From Chitinophagaceae bacterium (GTDB taxonomy: Bacteria > Bacteroidota > Bacteroidia > Chitinophagales > Chitinophagaceae): a stretch of DNA of 5,728 nucleotides. How positions within the stretch are numbered: the stretch's first letter is position 1; every line of letters begins with the position of its first letter. Below the pieces are notes generated by a model. The model saw only the letters and a list, made by a program, of their open reading frames with translations. It was not told the origin of the DNA and made no database searches. The translations under genes were made by a program, and so were the position numbers. The stretch is from the NCBI GenBank assembly GCA_018061385.1, contig JAGOUF010000181.1, positions 1-5,728 of the forward strand. Direction: 5' to 3'. Positions 1 through 5,258 of this stretch are shown in pieces.

Positions 1-125
1 TTCTGTTCACAGTAAGCATGGTCGGTTAAAATGGCTTCCAAGCTTATACTTGCTAAATCAACCCAACGAGGGTCAGTAGGTAATTGTAGCCCTAAAATAT
101 TTTTTGTGTCTTGCGATAATTCCAT
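1..125 (-). CDS. miaE: tRNA-(ms[2]io[6]A)-hydroxylase MiaE, N-terminal fragment
   Basis: Only the first 41 codons are in the window; the gene reads leftward and is cut by the left edge. The start is ATG at 125-123. The readable protein begins MELSQDTKNILGLQLPTDPR and continues WVDLASISLEAILTDHAYCEQ. The LPTDPRWVDLA and LEAILTDHAYCEQ stretches are the recognisable N-terminus of the MiaE family common in Bacteroidota. The family are ferritin-like non-haem diiron monooxygenases that hydroxylate the isopentenyl side chain of ms2i6A at position 37 of tRNAs reading U-starting codons; they act in the cytoplasm. E40 in YCEQ is probably the first iron ligand (inferred from the usual position of the first Glu); the other ligands lie outside the window. 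There is no clear Shine-Dalgarno sequence, normal for this phylum. It is divergent from bioF with about 150 bp between. The family call rests on a short fragment but the motif match is good. Confidence 0.82.
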   Translation of the reverse strand, partial: MELSQDTKNILGLQLPTDPRWVDLASISLEAILTDHAYCEQ

Positions 126-154
126 TTTGTTATTTTTTCTAATCAGCTAAAGTA

Positions 155-162
155 CAAATATG
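155..162 (-). promoter_or_regulatory. Possible -7 promoter element of the miaE-like gene
   Basis: On the minus strand the sequence CATATTTG matches 7 of 8 positions of the Bacteroidota -7 consensus TAnnTTTG. It would give a 5' leader of roughly 25 nt before the ATG at 125. No good -33 TTG/TTTG is seen at the usual spacing, so this is a weak call. Confidence 0.3.
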
Positions 163-175
163 CAACACCCGTTGC
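162..175. other. Small hairpin GCAAC-ACCC-GTTGC in the divergent intergenic region
   Basis: A perfect 5-bp inverted repeat (GCAAC / GTTGC) with a 4-base loop. It lies next to the possible miaE promoter and 13 bp from a second small hairpin at 189-202. It could be an operator or part of a leader; no known regulator site is recognised. Confidence 0.3.
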
Positions 176-188
176 GTCGTTTATAAAT

Positions 189-202
189 CCTGCTTTAGCA
201 GG
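189..202. other. Small perfect palindrome CCTGCT-TT-AGCAGG
   Basis: A perfect 6-bp inverted repeat with a 2-base centre (or a 5-bp stem with a TTTA loop). It lies upstream of the bioF promoter. No T-run follows directly on either strand, so it does not look like a terminator. It could bind a dimeric regulator, but it does not match the classical BirA biotin operator (TTGTAAACC and its complement around a spacer). Confidence 0.3.
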
Positions 203-238
203 GCACCCTTCAACGTTCATTTATTTATTCAACTTTGC

Positions 239-270
239 TTGCAAATATCTGCAAACAAACCTTAGTTTTG
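239..270 (+). promoter_or_regulatory. bioF promoter: TTG-N21-TAGTTTTG
   Basis: TAGTTTTG at 263-270 is an exact match to the Bacteroidota -7 element TAnnTTTG. TTG at 239-241 lies 21 bp upstream and fits the -33 element. The element ends only 5 bases before the bioF ATG at 276, so transcription would be expected to begin at or within a few bases of the start codon, giving a leaderless or nearly leaderless mRNA. The motif match is seen in the sequence; use as a promoter is inferred. Confidence 0.55.
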
Positions 271-275
271 AAACA

Positions 276-1373
276 ATGTATTCCGATAATTTTTTAAACA
301 ATAAACTCGCCGAACGTAAAGAACAACAAGCATTTCGTTCTTTAAAATTACCTACAACTGGTGCAGTAGATTTTTGTTCTAACGATTATTTAGGAATTGT
401 GTACCATAAAAAATTACAACTTTCAACTACTGAAGTTACTGCTCCTTATGGTTCTACAGGTTCAAGACTATTGGCAGGTAATTATAGTTTAATAGAAGAA
501 GTAGAACAAGAACTTGCGTCATTTCATCAATCTGCAGCTGCAATAATTTACAATTCTGGTTACGATGCCAATGTAGGATTACTGAGTTGCGTACCACAAA
601 AAGGTGATACTATTTTGTACGATTATCTTTGCCATGCTTCAATTAGAGATGGCATTCGTTTGTCGTTTGCAAATGCTTTTTCTTTTGCTCACAATGATAT
701 TTCAGATCTACAAAAAAAAATCACCAATGCTACAGGCAATATTTTTATTGTTACAGAATCTGTGTTTAGTATGGATGGAGATTTTTGCAACTTATCACAA
801 TTGGTTCAACTAGCTCAACAGTACAATGCTCATCTAATTGTAGATGAAGCCCATGCAACAGGTGTAGTTGGCAATAGGGGAGAAGGACTTGTTCAGCAAC
901 TCAATTTTCAGCACAACATATTTGCTCGTATTCATACTTTTGGAAAAGCATGTGGTTGCCATGGTGCTGTTGTATTGGGCAGTAAATTATTAAGAGATTA
1001 TTTAATTAATTTTTCTAGAAGTTTAATGTATAGCACATCGTTGCCACCACATACAATTGAAATAATTAAAAAAAGTTATCAAACTTTTCCAAACATGAGG
1101 CAAGAGCGTTTGCACTTGCAACAACTCATTCAACAATTTCAATCTGCCAATATTGGCTACGAAAAATTAATATCTACAACACCCATTCAGGCAGTCATCG
1201 TTCCTGGTAATCAAAAAGTAAAACTGTTGGCAGAAAAAATTCAACAAAATAATTTTGATATTAGGCCAATCTTGTATCCAACAGTTCCAAAAGGTAAAGA
1301 GCGTTTAAGAATTGTGTTACATGCGTTTAACTCAGAAAAACAATTGGATCAATTGATTGAATTATTGCAATAG
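276..1373 (+). CDS. bioF: 8-amino-7-oxononanoate synthase (BioF), biotin biosynthesis
   Basis: A 365-residue PLP-dependent alpha-oxoamine synthase. BioF condenses pimeloyl-thioester (ACP or CoA) with L-alanine, releasing CO2, to make 8-amino-7-oxononanoate in the cytoplasm, the first step in building the biotin rings. Family landmarks occur in order: FCSNDYLG (33-40), GSTGSRLLAGN (59-69), DYLCHASIRDG (116-126; H120 should stack on PLP), TESVFSMDGD (160-169; S165), IVDEAHATG (188-196; D190 and H193 contact the PLP ring) and HTFGKACGCHGA (220-231; K224 is the Schiff-base lysine). The spacing of S165, D190 and K224 agrees with E. coli BioF. The length fits BioF rather than the longer 2-amino-3-ketobutyrate ligase or serine palmitoyltransferase, which are the main alternatives. 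The ATG at 276 is the only start that keeps the N-terminus; the next Met is at residue 167. No other bio genes are in the window, so it appears to be a lone gene. The convergent NYN gene ends 4 bp past its stop. Confidence 0.93.
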   Translation: MYSDNFLNNKLAERKEQQAFRSLKLPTTGAVDFCSNDYLGIVYHKKLQLSTTEVTAPYGSTGSRLLAGNYSLIEEVEQELASFHQSAAAIIYNSGYDANVGLLSCVPQKGDTILYDYLCHASIRDGIRLSFANAFSFAHNDISDLQKKITNATGNIFIVTESVFSMDGDFCNLSQLVQLAQQYNAHLIVDEAHATGVVGNRGEGLVQQLNFQHNIFARIHTFGKACGCHGAVVLGSKLLRDYLINFSRSLMYSTSLPPHTIEIIKKSYQTFPNMRQERLHLQQLIQQFQSANIGYEKLISTTPIQAVIVPGNQKVKLLAEKIQQNNFDIRPILYPTVPKGKERLRIVLHAFNSEKQLDQLIELLQ

Positions 1374-1374
1374 C

Positions 1375-1406
1375 ATGTTAGTTTTTCTTTCTAACATAAA
1401 TATGTT
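1375..1406 (+). terminator. Possible weak bioF terminator overlapping the end of the NYN gene
   Basis: Two alternative small hairpins share one arm. ATGTTAG (1375-1381) can pair with CTAACAT (1391-1397). Alternatively AACAT (1393-1397) can pair with ATGTT (1402-1406), and the latter is followed on the plus strand by a T-rich run up to about 1427. The stems are short and AT-rich. The structure lies inside the last codons of the convergent NYN gene, since there is no intergenic space for a separate terminator. Confidence 0.3.
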
Positions 1407-2142
1407 TTATATTATTTTTTCCTGCATTGCGTTCATCAATTTCAAATTTTTGTAAACTTTTAATAAAGGACAATAATTTTGGGTAACCATAATTTCTCGA
1501 ATCAAAATCAGGCTTCTTTTTGAGTATTAAATTGCCTAAATCTCCTAAATACGCCCATCCGTCATCATCAGCTAAATCACCAATACTTACGCCAATTAAT
1601 TTTATAATTTCAGGATTTATTTTGCTCAATGGTTTTTTCGGAGTCTGCTTATTTTTTTCATTCTGTTCTTTGCTTGTTGTTTCAGTGGTTTCATCATTTT
1701 CTGGATTTAAGATTTCCAAATAAATAAATTTATCACAAGCTGTAATAAACGGAGTCAACGTTTTTTTTTCACCAATGCCAATCACTTTCATACCAGCTTC
1801 TCTCAGTCTTGTTGCCAATCTGGTAAAATCGCTATCGCTAGATACAATACAAAAACCATCCACTTTTCCGGTATATAAAATATCCATTGCATCAATAATC
1901 AATGCACTATCTGATGCGTTTTTTCCAGTAGAATAACTGTATTGCTGTATAGGTGTAATGGCATTTTCTAATAACACTTTTTTCCAGCCAGAAACTGTTG
2001 GTTTAGTCCAATCGGCATAAATTCTTTTAAAAGTAGGCGTTCCATATTTGGCTATTTCTTCAAACATTTCTTTTACATTGGCATAAGGAACATTGTCGGC
2101 ATCAATTAATACAGCCAATTTTAATTCTTTTTGTGTTTCCAT
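1378..2142 (-). CDS. NYN (PIN-like, LabA/DUF88) domain protein with C-terminal OST-HTH/LOTUS domain
   Basis: A 254-residue soluble protein. The start chosen is the ATG at 2142-2140 (METQKELKL), because the NYN fold begins at once with LAVLIDADN. The frame stays open upstream to 2289, but that extension has no family resemblance and lies over a palindromic element. Residues 9 to about 145 are the NYN domain. Likely metal-binding acidic residues are D14 and D16 (LIDADN), D78 (GKNASDSALIIDA) and D103/D105 (IVSSDSDF). After a linker rich in Glu, Thr, Lys and Gln (about 147-172), residues about 174-250 look like an OST-HTH/LOTUS winged-helix domain (GDLADDDGWAYLGDLGNLI, FDSRNYGYPKLLSFIKSL). NYN domains are PIN-related and often RNases; LOTUS domains bind RNA, including G-rich or G-quadruplex RNA. 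An RNA-binding endoribonuclease role is therefore likely but inferred; the true substrate is unknown. It is monocistronic here, convergent with bioF. Its upstream region carries a long palindrome and then the IS982 copy. Confidence 0.88.
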   Translation of the reverse strand: METQKELKLAVLIDADNVPYANVKEMFEEIAKYGTPTFKRIYADWTKPTVSGWKKVLLENAITPIQQYSYSTGKNASDSALIIDAMDILYTGKVDGFCIVSSDSDFTRLATRLREAGMKVIGIGEKKTLTPFITACDKFIYLEILNPENDETTETTSKEQNEKNKQTPKKPLSKINPEIIKLIGVSIGDLADDDGWAYLGDLGNLILKKKPDFDSRNYGYPKLLSFIKSLQKFEIDERNAGKNNIKHIYVRKKN

Positions 2143-2153
2143 ATATAGTATTT

Positions 2154-2161
2154 CAAAATGA
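2154..2161 (-). promoter_or_regulatory. Possible -7 promoter element of the NYN gene
   Basis: On the minus strand TCATTTTG matches 7 of 8 positions of TAnnTTTG and ends 11 bases before the ATG at 2142. No clear TTG -33 element lies upstream at the right spacing, so this is only a candidate. It is far from the IS end at 2381, so the insertion does not disturb it. Confidence 0.3.
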
Positions 2162-2178
2162 AGGTACTTATATAAATT

Positions 2179-2194
2179 GTATAATAGACTATAC
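2179..2194. other. Short palindrome GTATA-N6-TATAC upstream of the NYN gene
   Basis: The arms GTATA (2179-2183) and TATAC (2190-2194) are perfect inverted repeats around 6 bases. It lies about 37 bp upstream of the NYN start codon, in the region where its promoter should be, so it could be an operator. In such AT-rich DNA it may also be chance. Confidence 0.2.
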
Positions 2195-2222
2195 GCTGTT
2201 TGGAGTTGCACACAGATGACAC

Positions 2223-2328
2223 GGGTTGAGTGGATATTAACTGATTTTATTTTTGCTTCACAAAAATATTCTATTGTCCAAATAGCCATGCGAAGCCTGG
2301 TTGTTATCTGTGGTTATCCGATCAACCC
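2223..2328. repeat. Imperfect palindromic element, two 40-bp arms, between the NYN gene and the IS
   Basis: Bases 2223-2262 align without gaps to the reverse complement of 2289-2328, with 25 of 40 matches. The outer block is GGGTTGAGTGGATA against GGGTTGATCGGATA (12 of 14). An inner block is GCTTCACA against GCTTCGCA (7 of 8). The tip holds a further perfect small hairpin CTATT-GTCCA-AATAG (2271-2285). The DNA is visibly more GC-rich than its surroundings. The left side, with CACAGATGACAC (2211-2222) just outside, resembles degenerate short 'CACGGATTACACGGATT'-type intergenic repeats I recall from bacterial genomes. It may be a degraded MITE or an intergenic repeat; no open frame of substance lies in it. 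The stretch 2143-2467 contains no gene. Confidence 0.5.
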
Positions 2329-2332
2329 CAGG
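2296..2332 (+). other. Hairpin with short T-run, terminator-like, orphan
   Basis: CCTGG (2296-2300) and TTG (2301-2303) can pair with CAA (2324-2326) and CCAGG (2328-2332) around small bulges, and GCATTTTT follows on the plus strand. It overlaps one arm of the larger palindrome, so the two folds exclude each other. No plus-strand gene lies just upstream, so it has no obvious transcript to end. Confidence 0.25.
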
Positions 2333-2372
2333 GCATTTTTATAAGTATTTATTTTAAATAATTGAAACTCAT

Positions 2373-2380
2373 TAATTGTA
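2373..2380. repeat. Target-site duplication of the IS982 element, left copy (TAATTGTA)
   Basis: The 8 bases TAATTGTA directly before the left inverted repeat are repeated exactly at 3391-3398 directly after the right inverted repeat. An 8-bp duplication is within the range reported for IS982-family elements. It shows that both ends of this copy come from one insertion event. Confidence 0.9.
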
Positions 2381-2400
2381 ACCCGTTGGCGGAGTTAATT
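2381..2400. repeat. IS982 left terminal inverted repeat
   Basis: ACCCGTTGGCGGAGTTAATT. It matches the reverse complement of 3371-3390 at 19 of 20 positions; the single difference is the fourth base (C on the left, T on the right). Similarity stops immediately inside it. Confidence 0.93.
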
Positions 2401-2406
2401 TATTAA

Positions 2407-2435
2407 TTGATACAGCAAAAGATGATGTGCATTTG
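2407..2435 (+). promoter_or_regulatory. Possible transposase promoter: TTG-N18-TGCATTTG
   Basis: TGCATTTG at 2428-2435 matches 7 of 8 positions of the Bacteroidota -7 element, and TTG at 2407-2409 lies 18 bp upstream. It would give a leader of about 25 nt before the ATG at 2468. It is internal to the IS, so the element carries its own promoter. The spacing is good; the match is not perfect. Confidence 0.4.
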
Positions 2436-2467
2436 TCTTAGTTAGTGACTAAACTTTCTAAAATAAG

Positions 2468-3376
2468 ATGCACAACATCAAAACAAATTTCGACAAAATA
2501 CTTGAGGTAATAAAAGAAATTATCGGCTCTGAAACTGATTCAAAAGGGAATTATTTTCGACGAGGAACAAGACCAAGATTTTCTGACTTAGAAGTAATTG
2601 CACTAAGTTTAACAGCAGAATGTTTAGGAATAGATAGTGAGAATTATTTGTTCTCAAAACTGAATACTGAGTATATGAATGACTTTAAAAATTTGGTTAG
2701 CAGAAGGCAGTACAACGATAGACGAAAATTATTGTTTACGAAAACTGAAGAGGTGCGAAAGCTAATGGCATCAAGGCTTAACAAGCAAGCAGATGTTTTT
2801 GCAATCGATTCGATGCCATTAGAAATTTGTAAGTTATCAAGAGAACAAAGAAATAAAATGGGAAAAGAAACTGCACATCATAGTCCAGATAAAGGCTATT
2901 GTGCATCACAGAAAAAATATTTTTATGGTTACAAATTACACAGTGTTTGTTCGGCTGCTGGTGTAATAGAATCATTGGACTTAACAAAGGCAAGTGTACA
3001 TGATGTGCATTACCTTAAAGATGTAACAGAATTGTTTAGTAATTGCGTAATGATTGGTGACAAAGGGTACATAGGTAGGCAACATCAAATTAATTTGTTT
3101 GAAACAGCTGGAATAGAGTTGGAAGTGCCATTAAGAAACAATCAGAAGGGACAAAGACCTGTAATGTGGATTTTAAAAAAAGTAAGAAAAAGAATTGAAA
3201 CTGTTTTTTCTCAATTATGTGATCAATTTATGATACAGCGTAATTACGCCAAATCCTTTACTGGCTTCAAGTCTAGGATATTGGCAAAGATTACAGGACT
3301 TACAGTTTTGCAGTTCTTAAACAAGTTTATAAACAACCAACCTGTAGGTAGAGTGAAACACGCTTTAGCTAATTAA
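2468..3376 (+). CDS. IS982-family transposase
   Basis: A 302-residue DDE transposase that appears intact; the family is usually about 290-310 residues. It cuts and joins the IS ends during transposition. The N-terminal part (about 1-105) contains RPRFSDLEVIALSLTAECLGIDSENYLF, characteristic of IS982. The catalytic core follows: D114 in FAIDSMPLEICK, D198 in MIGDKGYIG, and E244 in RKRIETVFSQL. The segment PDKGYCASQKKYFYGYKLH (140-158) is typical of the family. The ATG at 2468 is the first in frame, and the whole N-terminal domain follows it. The stop codon TAA (3374-3376) lies inside the right terminal inverted repeat. No frameshift is present, unlike many IS families that need ribosomal frameshifting. 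It reads toward hutU and no clear terminator separates the two. Confidence 0.95.
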   Translation: MHNIKTNFDKILEVIKEIIGSETDSKGNYFRRGTRPRFSDLEVIALSLTAECLGIDSENYLFSKLNTEYMNDFKNLVSRRQYNDRRKLLFTKTEEVRKLMASRLNKQADVFAIDSMPLEICKLSREQRNKMGKETAHHSPDKGYCASQKKYFYGYKLHSVCSAAGVIESLDLTKASVHDVHYLKDVTELFSNCVMIGDKGYIGRQHQINLFETAGIELEVPLRNNQKGQRPVMWILKKVRKRIETVFSQLCDQFMIQRNYAKSFTGFKSRILAKITGLTVLQFLNKFINNQPVGRVKHALAN

Positions 3377-3390
3377 CTCCGCCAACAGGT
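3371..3390. repeat. IS982 right terminal inverted repeat
   Basis: AATTAACTCCGCCAACAGGT, the reverse complement of the left end with one mismatch. It includes the stop codon of the transposase. Confidence 0.93.
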
Positions 3391-3398
3391 TAATTGTA
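3391..3398. repeat. Target-site duplication of the IS982 element, right copy (TAATTGTA)
   Basis: Exact second copy of the 8 bases at 2373-2380. Joining the flanks through a single copy gives the likely pre-insertion sequence, ending AACTCATTAATTGTA and continuing TAAAATGATTGCC. Confidence 0.9.
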
Positions 3399-3430
3399 TA
3401 AAATGATTGCCTAATTTAAAACTCATTCTG

Positions 3431-3456
3431 TTGTAGCATGAATACTTTTAAATTTG
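3431..3456 (+). promoter_or_regulatory. hutU promoter with -7 element TAAATTTG
   Basis: TAAATTTG at 3449-3456 exactly matches TAnnTTTG. The nearest TTG is at 3431-3433, only 15 bp upstream, slightly short of the usual spacing. A start about 5 bases past the element gives a leader of roughly 30 nt before the ATG at 3491. The core promoter lies wholly outside the IS, whose right end is about 40 bp upstream of the TTG. Any activator or operator sites further upstream would have been moved 1 kb away by the insertion. Confidence 0.55.
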
Positions 3457-3490
3457 CAGTCTAACGAATCATAAATTTTAAACTTGCTAT

Positions 3491-5206
3491 ATGAGTACAA
3501 CATACAAACGTTACGATGTAATTAAATATAAAACACCTACAGGCACTACATTAAATTGTAAAGGTTGGGTGCAAGAAGCTGCATTAAGAATGTTATTGAA
3601 CAATTTAGATCCTGAGGTTGCAGAACGTCCAGATGATTTAATTGTATATGGAGGAAGAGGAAAAGCTGCAAGAAATTTTGAAGCATTGGATTTAATTATT
3701 GCTGCTCTGAAAGATGTTGAAAATGATGAGACACTGTTAATTCAAAGTGGAAAACCTGTAGCTATTTTAAAAACAAATCCCAATGTTCCGAGGGTGTTAA
3801 TTAGCAATTCGCAATTGGTTCCTAAATGGGCAACTTGGGAGCATTTTACAGAGCTTGAACAAAAGGGTTTAATGATGTATGGACAAATGACTGCTGGTTC
3901 TTGGATTTATATTGGATCGCAAGGAATTGTTCAGGGAACTTATGAAACCTATGCTGCTGCTGCTGATAAACAATTTGGTGGAACGTTGAAAGGAACACTT
4001 AATATAACAGCAGGTTTAGGTGGCATGGGTGGTGCACAACCTTTAGCAATTACTATGAATGAAGGTGTGGCATTGGTTGCAGAGGTTGAAGAGTGGCGTA
4101 TTGATAAAAGATTGGAAACAAAATATTTAGATGAAAAGTTTACCAATATTGATGAAGCAATTGACGCAAGTCTTAAGTACAAGCAAGCAGGTGTTGCAAA
4201 AAGTATTGGTGTGTTGTGTAATGCTGTACAGTTGTTGCAAAGATTGTTAGAAAGAAATATTGTACCCGATACATTAACAGATCAAACATCGGCACACGAC
4301 CCTTTAATTGGTTATATACCTCATTTATTATCCAATGAACAAGCCAATACATTAAGAGAAGTAAACCCAACTGAATACACCAAACTTTCGTATGAAAGTA
4401 TGTATTTGCATGTTCAGCTAATGTTGGAGTTGCAAAAAAAAGGAGCCATTACTTTTGATTATGGAAACAATTTAAGAGCAAGAGCTCAAGAGTATGAACA
4501 ACAACAAATCAATAATAAGTTGCCTTATGAAATTGGTCATTGTTTTGACTTTCCAGGTTTTGTTCCTGCATATATTCGTCCATTATTTTGTGAAGGAAAA
4601 GGTCCATTTCGTTGGGCTGCATTAAGTGGCGACGCAAGTGATATAGCTGTAACAGATGAAGTAATTATGAATTTATTTCCCAACAATAAAGGATTAATGC
4701 GTTGGATGAAAATGGCGAAAGAAAGAATTGCATTTCAAGGGTTGCCAGCAAGAATTTGTTGGCTTGGGCAAGGTGAAAGAGAAATTGCAGGACAAGCATT
4801 TAATGAATTGGTAAAACAAGGCAAAGTAAAAGCTCCAATTGTAATTGGTAGAGATCATTTAGATACAGGAAGTGTAGCAAGCCCTAATAGAGAAACTGAA
4901 GCCATGTTAGATGGAAGCGATGCAGTTGCTGATTGGCCAATCTTAAATGCTTTGGTAAATACTGCAGGTGGAGCAAGTTGGGTAAGCTTACACCATGGTG
5001 GTGGAGTAGGTATGGGTTATAGCATTCATGCAGGAATGGTAATAGTGGCTGACGGAACTCAAGATGCTGCTGAAAGATTAGGCAGAGTTCTTAGAAATGA
5101 TCCTGGTATGGGTGTAATTAGACATGCTGATGCGGGTTATGAAGTTGCAAAACAAACAGAAGTAGAACATAATTTAAACTTAGTAAATCGTTTAAGAGGG
5201 AAATAA
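3491..5206 (+). CDS. hutU: Urocanate hydratase (urocanase), histidine degradation
   Basis: A 571-residue cytoplasmic enzyme that adds water to urocanate to give 4-imidazolone-5-propanoate, the second step of histidine breakdown, using tightly bound NAD+ as an electrophile. The sequence is urocanase from end to end: [26 protein letters not shown] (37-62), [21 protein letters not shown] (126-146), NAD-binding [14 protein letters not shown] (173-186), [13 protein letters not shown] (263-275), FDYGNNLR (322-329), [28 protein letters not shown] (354-381), the urocanase signature [10 protein letters not shown] (415-424) with conserved C423, and [23 protein letters not shown] (494-516). It is about 15 residues longer than the classic ~555-residue forms, mostly from extra sequence near 333-351 before FDFPG. 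No hutH, hutI or formiminoglutamate gene is in the window, so it is not visibly in a hut operon. The gene is intact; a shared terminator follows. Confidence 0.96.
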   Translation: MSTTYKRYDVIKYKTPTGTTLNCKGWVQEAALRMLLNNLDPEVAERPDDLIVYGGRGKAARNFEALDLIIAALKDVENDETLLIQSGKPVAILKTNPNVPRVLISNSQLVPKWATWEHFTELEQKGLMMYGQMTAGSWIYIGSQGIVQGTYETYAAAADKQFGGTLKGTLNITAGLGGMGGAQPLAITMNEGVALVAEVEEWRIDKRLETKYLDEKFTNIDEAIDASLKYKQAGVAKSIGVLCNAVQLLQRLLERNIVPDTLTDQTSAHDPLIGYIPHLLSNEQANTLREVNPTEYTKLSYESMYLHVQLMLELQKKGAITFDYGNNLRARAQEYEQQQINNKLPYEIGHCFDFPGFVPAYIRPLFCEGKGPFRWAALSGDASDIAVTDEVIMNLFPNNKGLMRWMKMAKERIAFQGLPARICWLGQGEREIAGQAFNELVKQGKVKAPIVIGRDHLDTGSVASPNRETEAMLDGSDAVADWPILNALVNTAGGASWVSLHHGGGVGMGYSIHAGMVIVADGTQDAAERLGRVLRNDPGMGVIRHADAGYEVAKQTEVEHNLNLVNRLRGK

Positions 5207-5217
5207 ATAAAAGCATG

Positions 5218-5258
5218 CATCATCCATCAAGTAATTATTTTTTATTTGGTGGATGATG
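5218..5258. terminator. Bidirectional terminator between hutU and the YitT-family gene
   Basis: CATCATCCATCAA (5218-5230) pairs with TTGGTGGATGATG (5246-5258) as a 13-bp stem with one T-G wobble. Four more AT or wobble pairs can extend it to leave a loop of about 7 bases. On the plus strand the stem is followed by a moderately T-rich stretch; on the minus strand it is followed by a T-rich stretch (complement of the AAATAAATAAAAG at 5201-5213). It starts 11 bp after the hutU stop and ends directly against the stop codon of the convergent gene, so it can serve both. Confidence 0.8.

Larger units (their letters stand above)
2381..3390 (+). mobile_element. Complete IS982-family insertion sequence, 1010 bp
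   Basis: The element runs from ACCCGTTGGCGG at its left end to the matching reversed end CCGCCAACAGGT at its right end. It has terminal inverted repeats of 20 bp with one mismatch and an intact 302-codon transposase that fills nearly the whole element. It is bounded by the 8-bp direct repeat TAATTGTA. About 1 kb length, ends starting with ACC and a single DDE transposase are typical of the IS982 family. It sits between the divergent NYN and hutU genes and breaks no reading frame. The intact gene, near-perfect ends and identical duplication point to a fairly recent insertion and a copy that may still be active. Confidence 0.93.

Noticed and set aside
126..275. BirA-type biotin operator before bioF
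   Set aside because: No TTGTAAACC / GGTTTACAA pair is present; the two palindromes there have unrelated sequences.
604..813. Short plus-strand frame inside bioF
   Set aside because: It lies wholly within bioF in another frame and its translation shows only low-complexity hydrophobic sequence.
1378..2142. PIN-type toxin of a toxin-antitoxin pair
   Set aside because: There is no small partner gene next to it on either side, and the LOTUS domain and length fit a NYN-LOTUS protein rather than a VapC toxin.
2143..2289. N-terminal extension of the NYN protein to an upstream ATG at 2289-2287
   Set aside because: The extension has no family resemblance, overlaps a palindromic element and a likely promoter, and the NYN fold begins right after the ATG at 2142 (LAVLIDADN).
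2381..3390. IS element disrupting a gene or carrying cargo
   Set aside because: The flanking sequence is the intergenic region of two intact divergent genes, and the transposase fills almost the entire element, leaving no room for a passenger gene.
3949..4370. Minus-strand open frames inside hutU
   Set aside because: Both are shadows of an intact, strongly conserved gene and show no family motifs.
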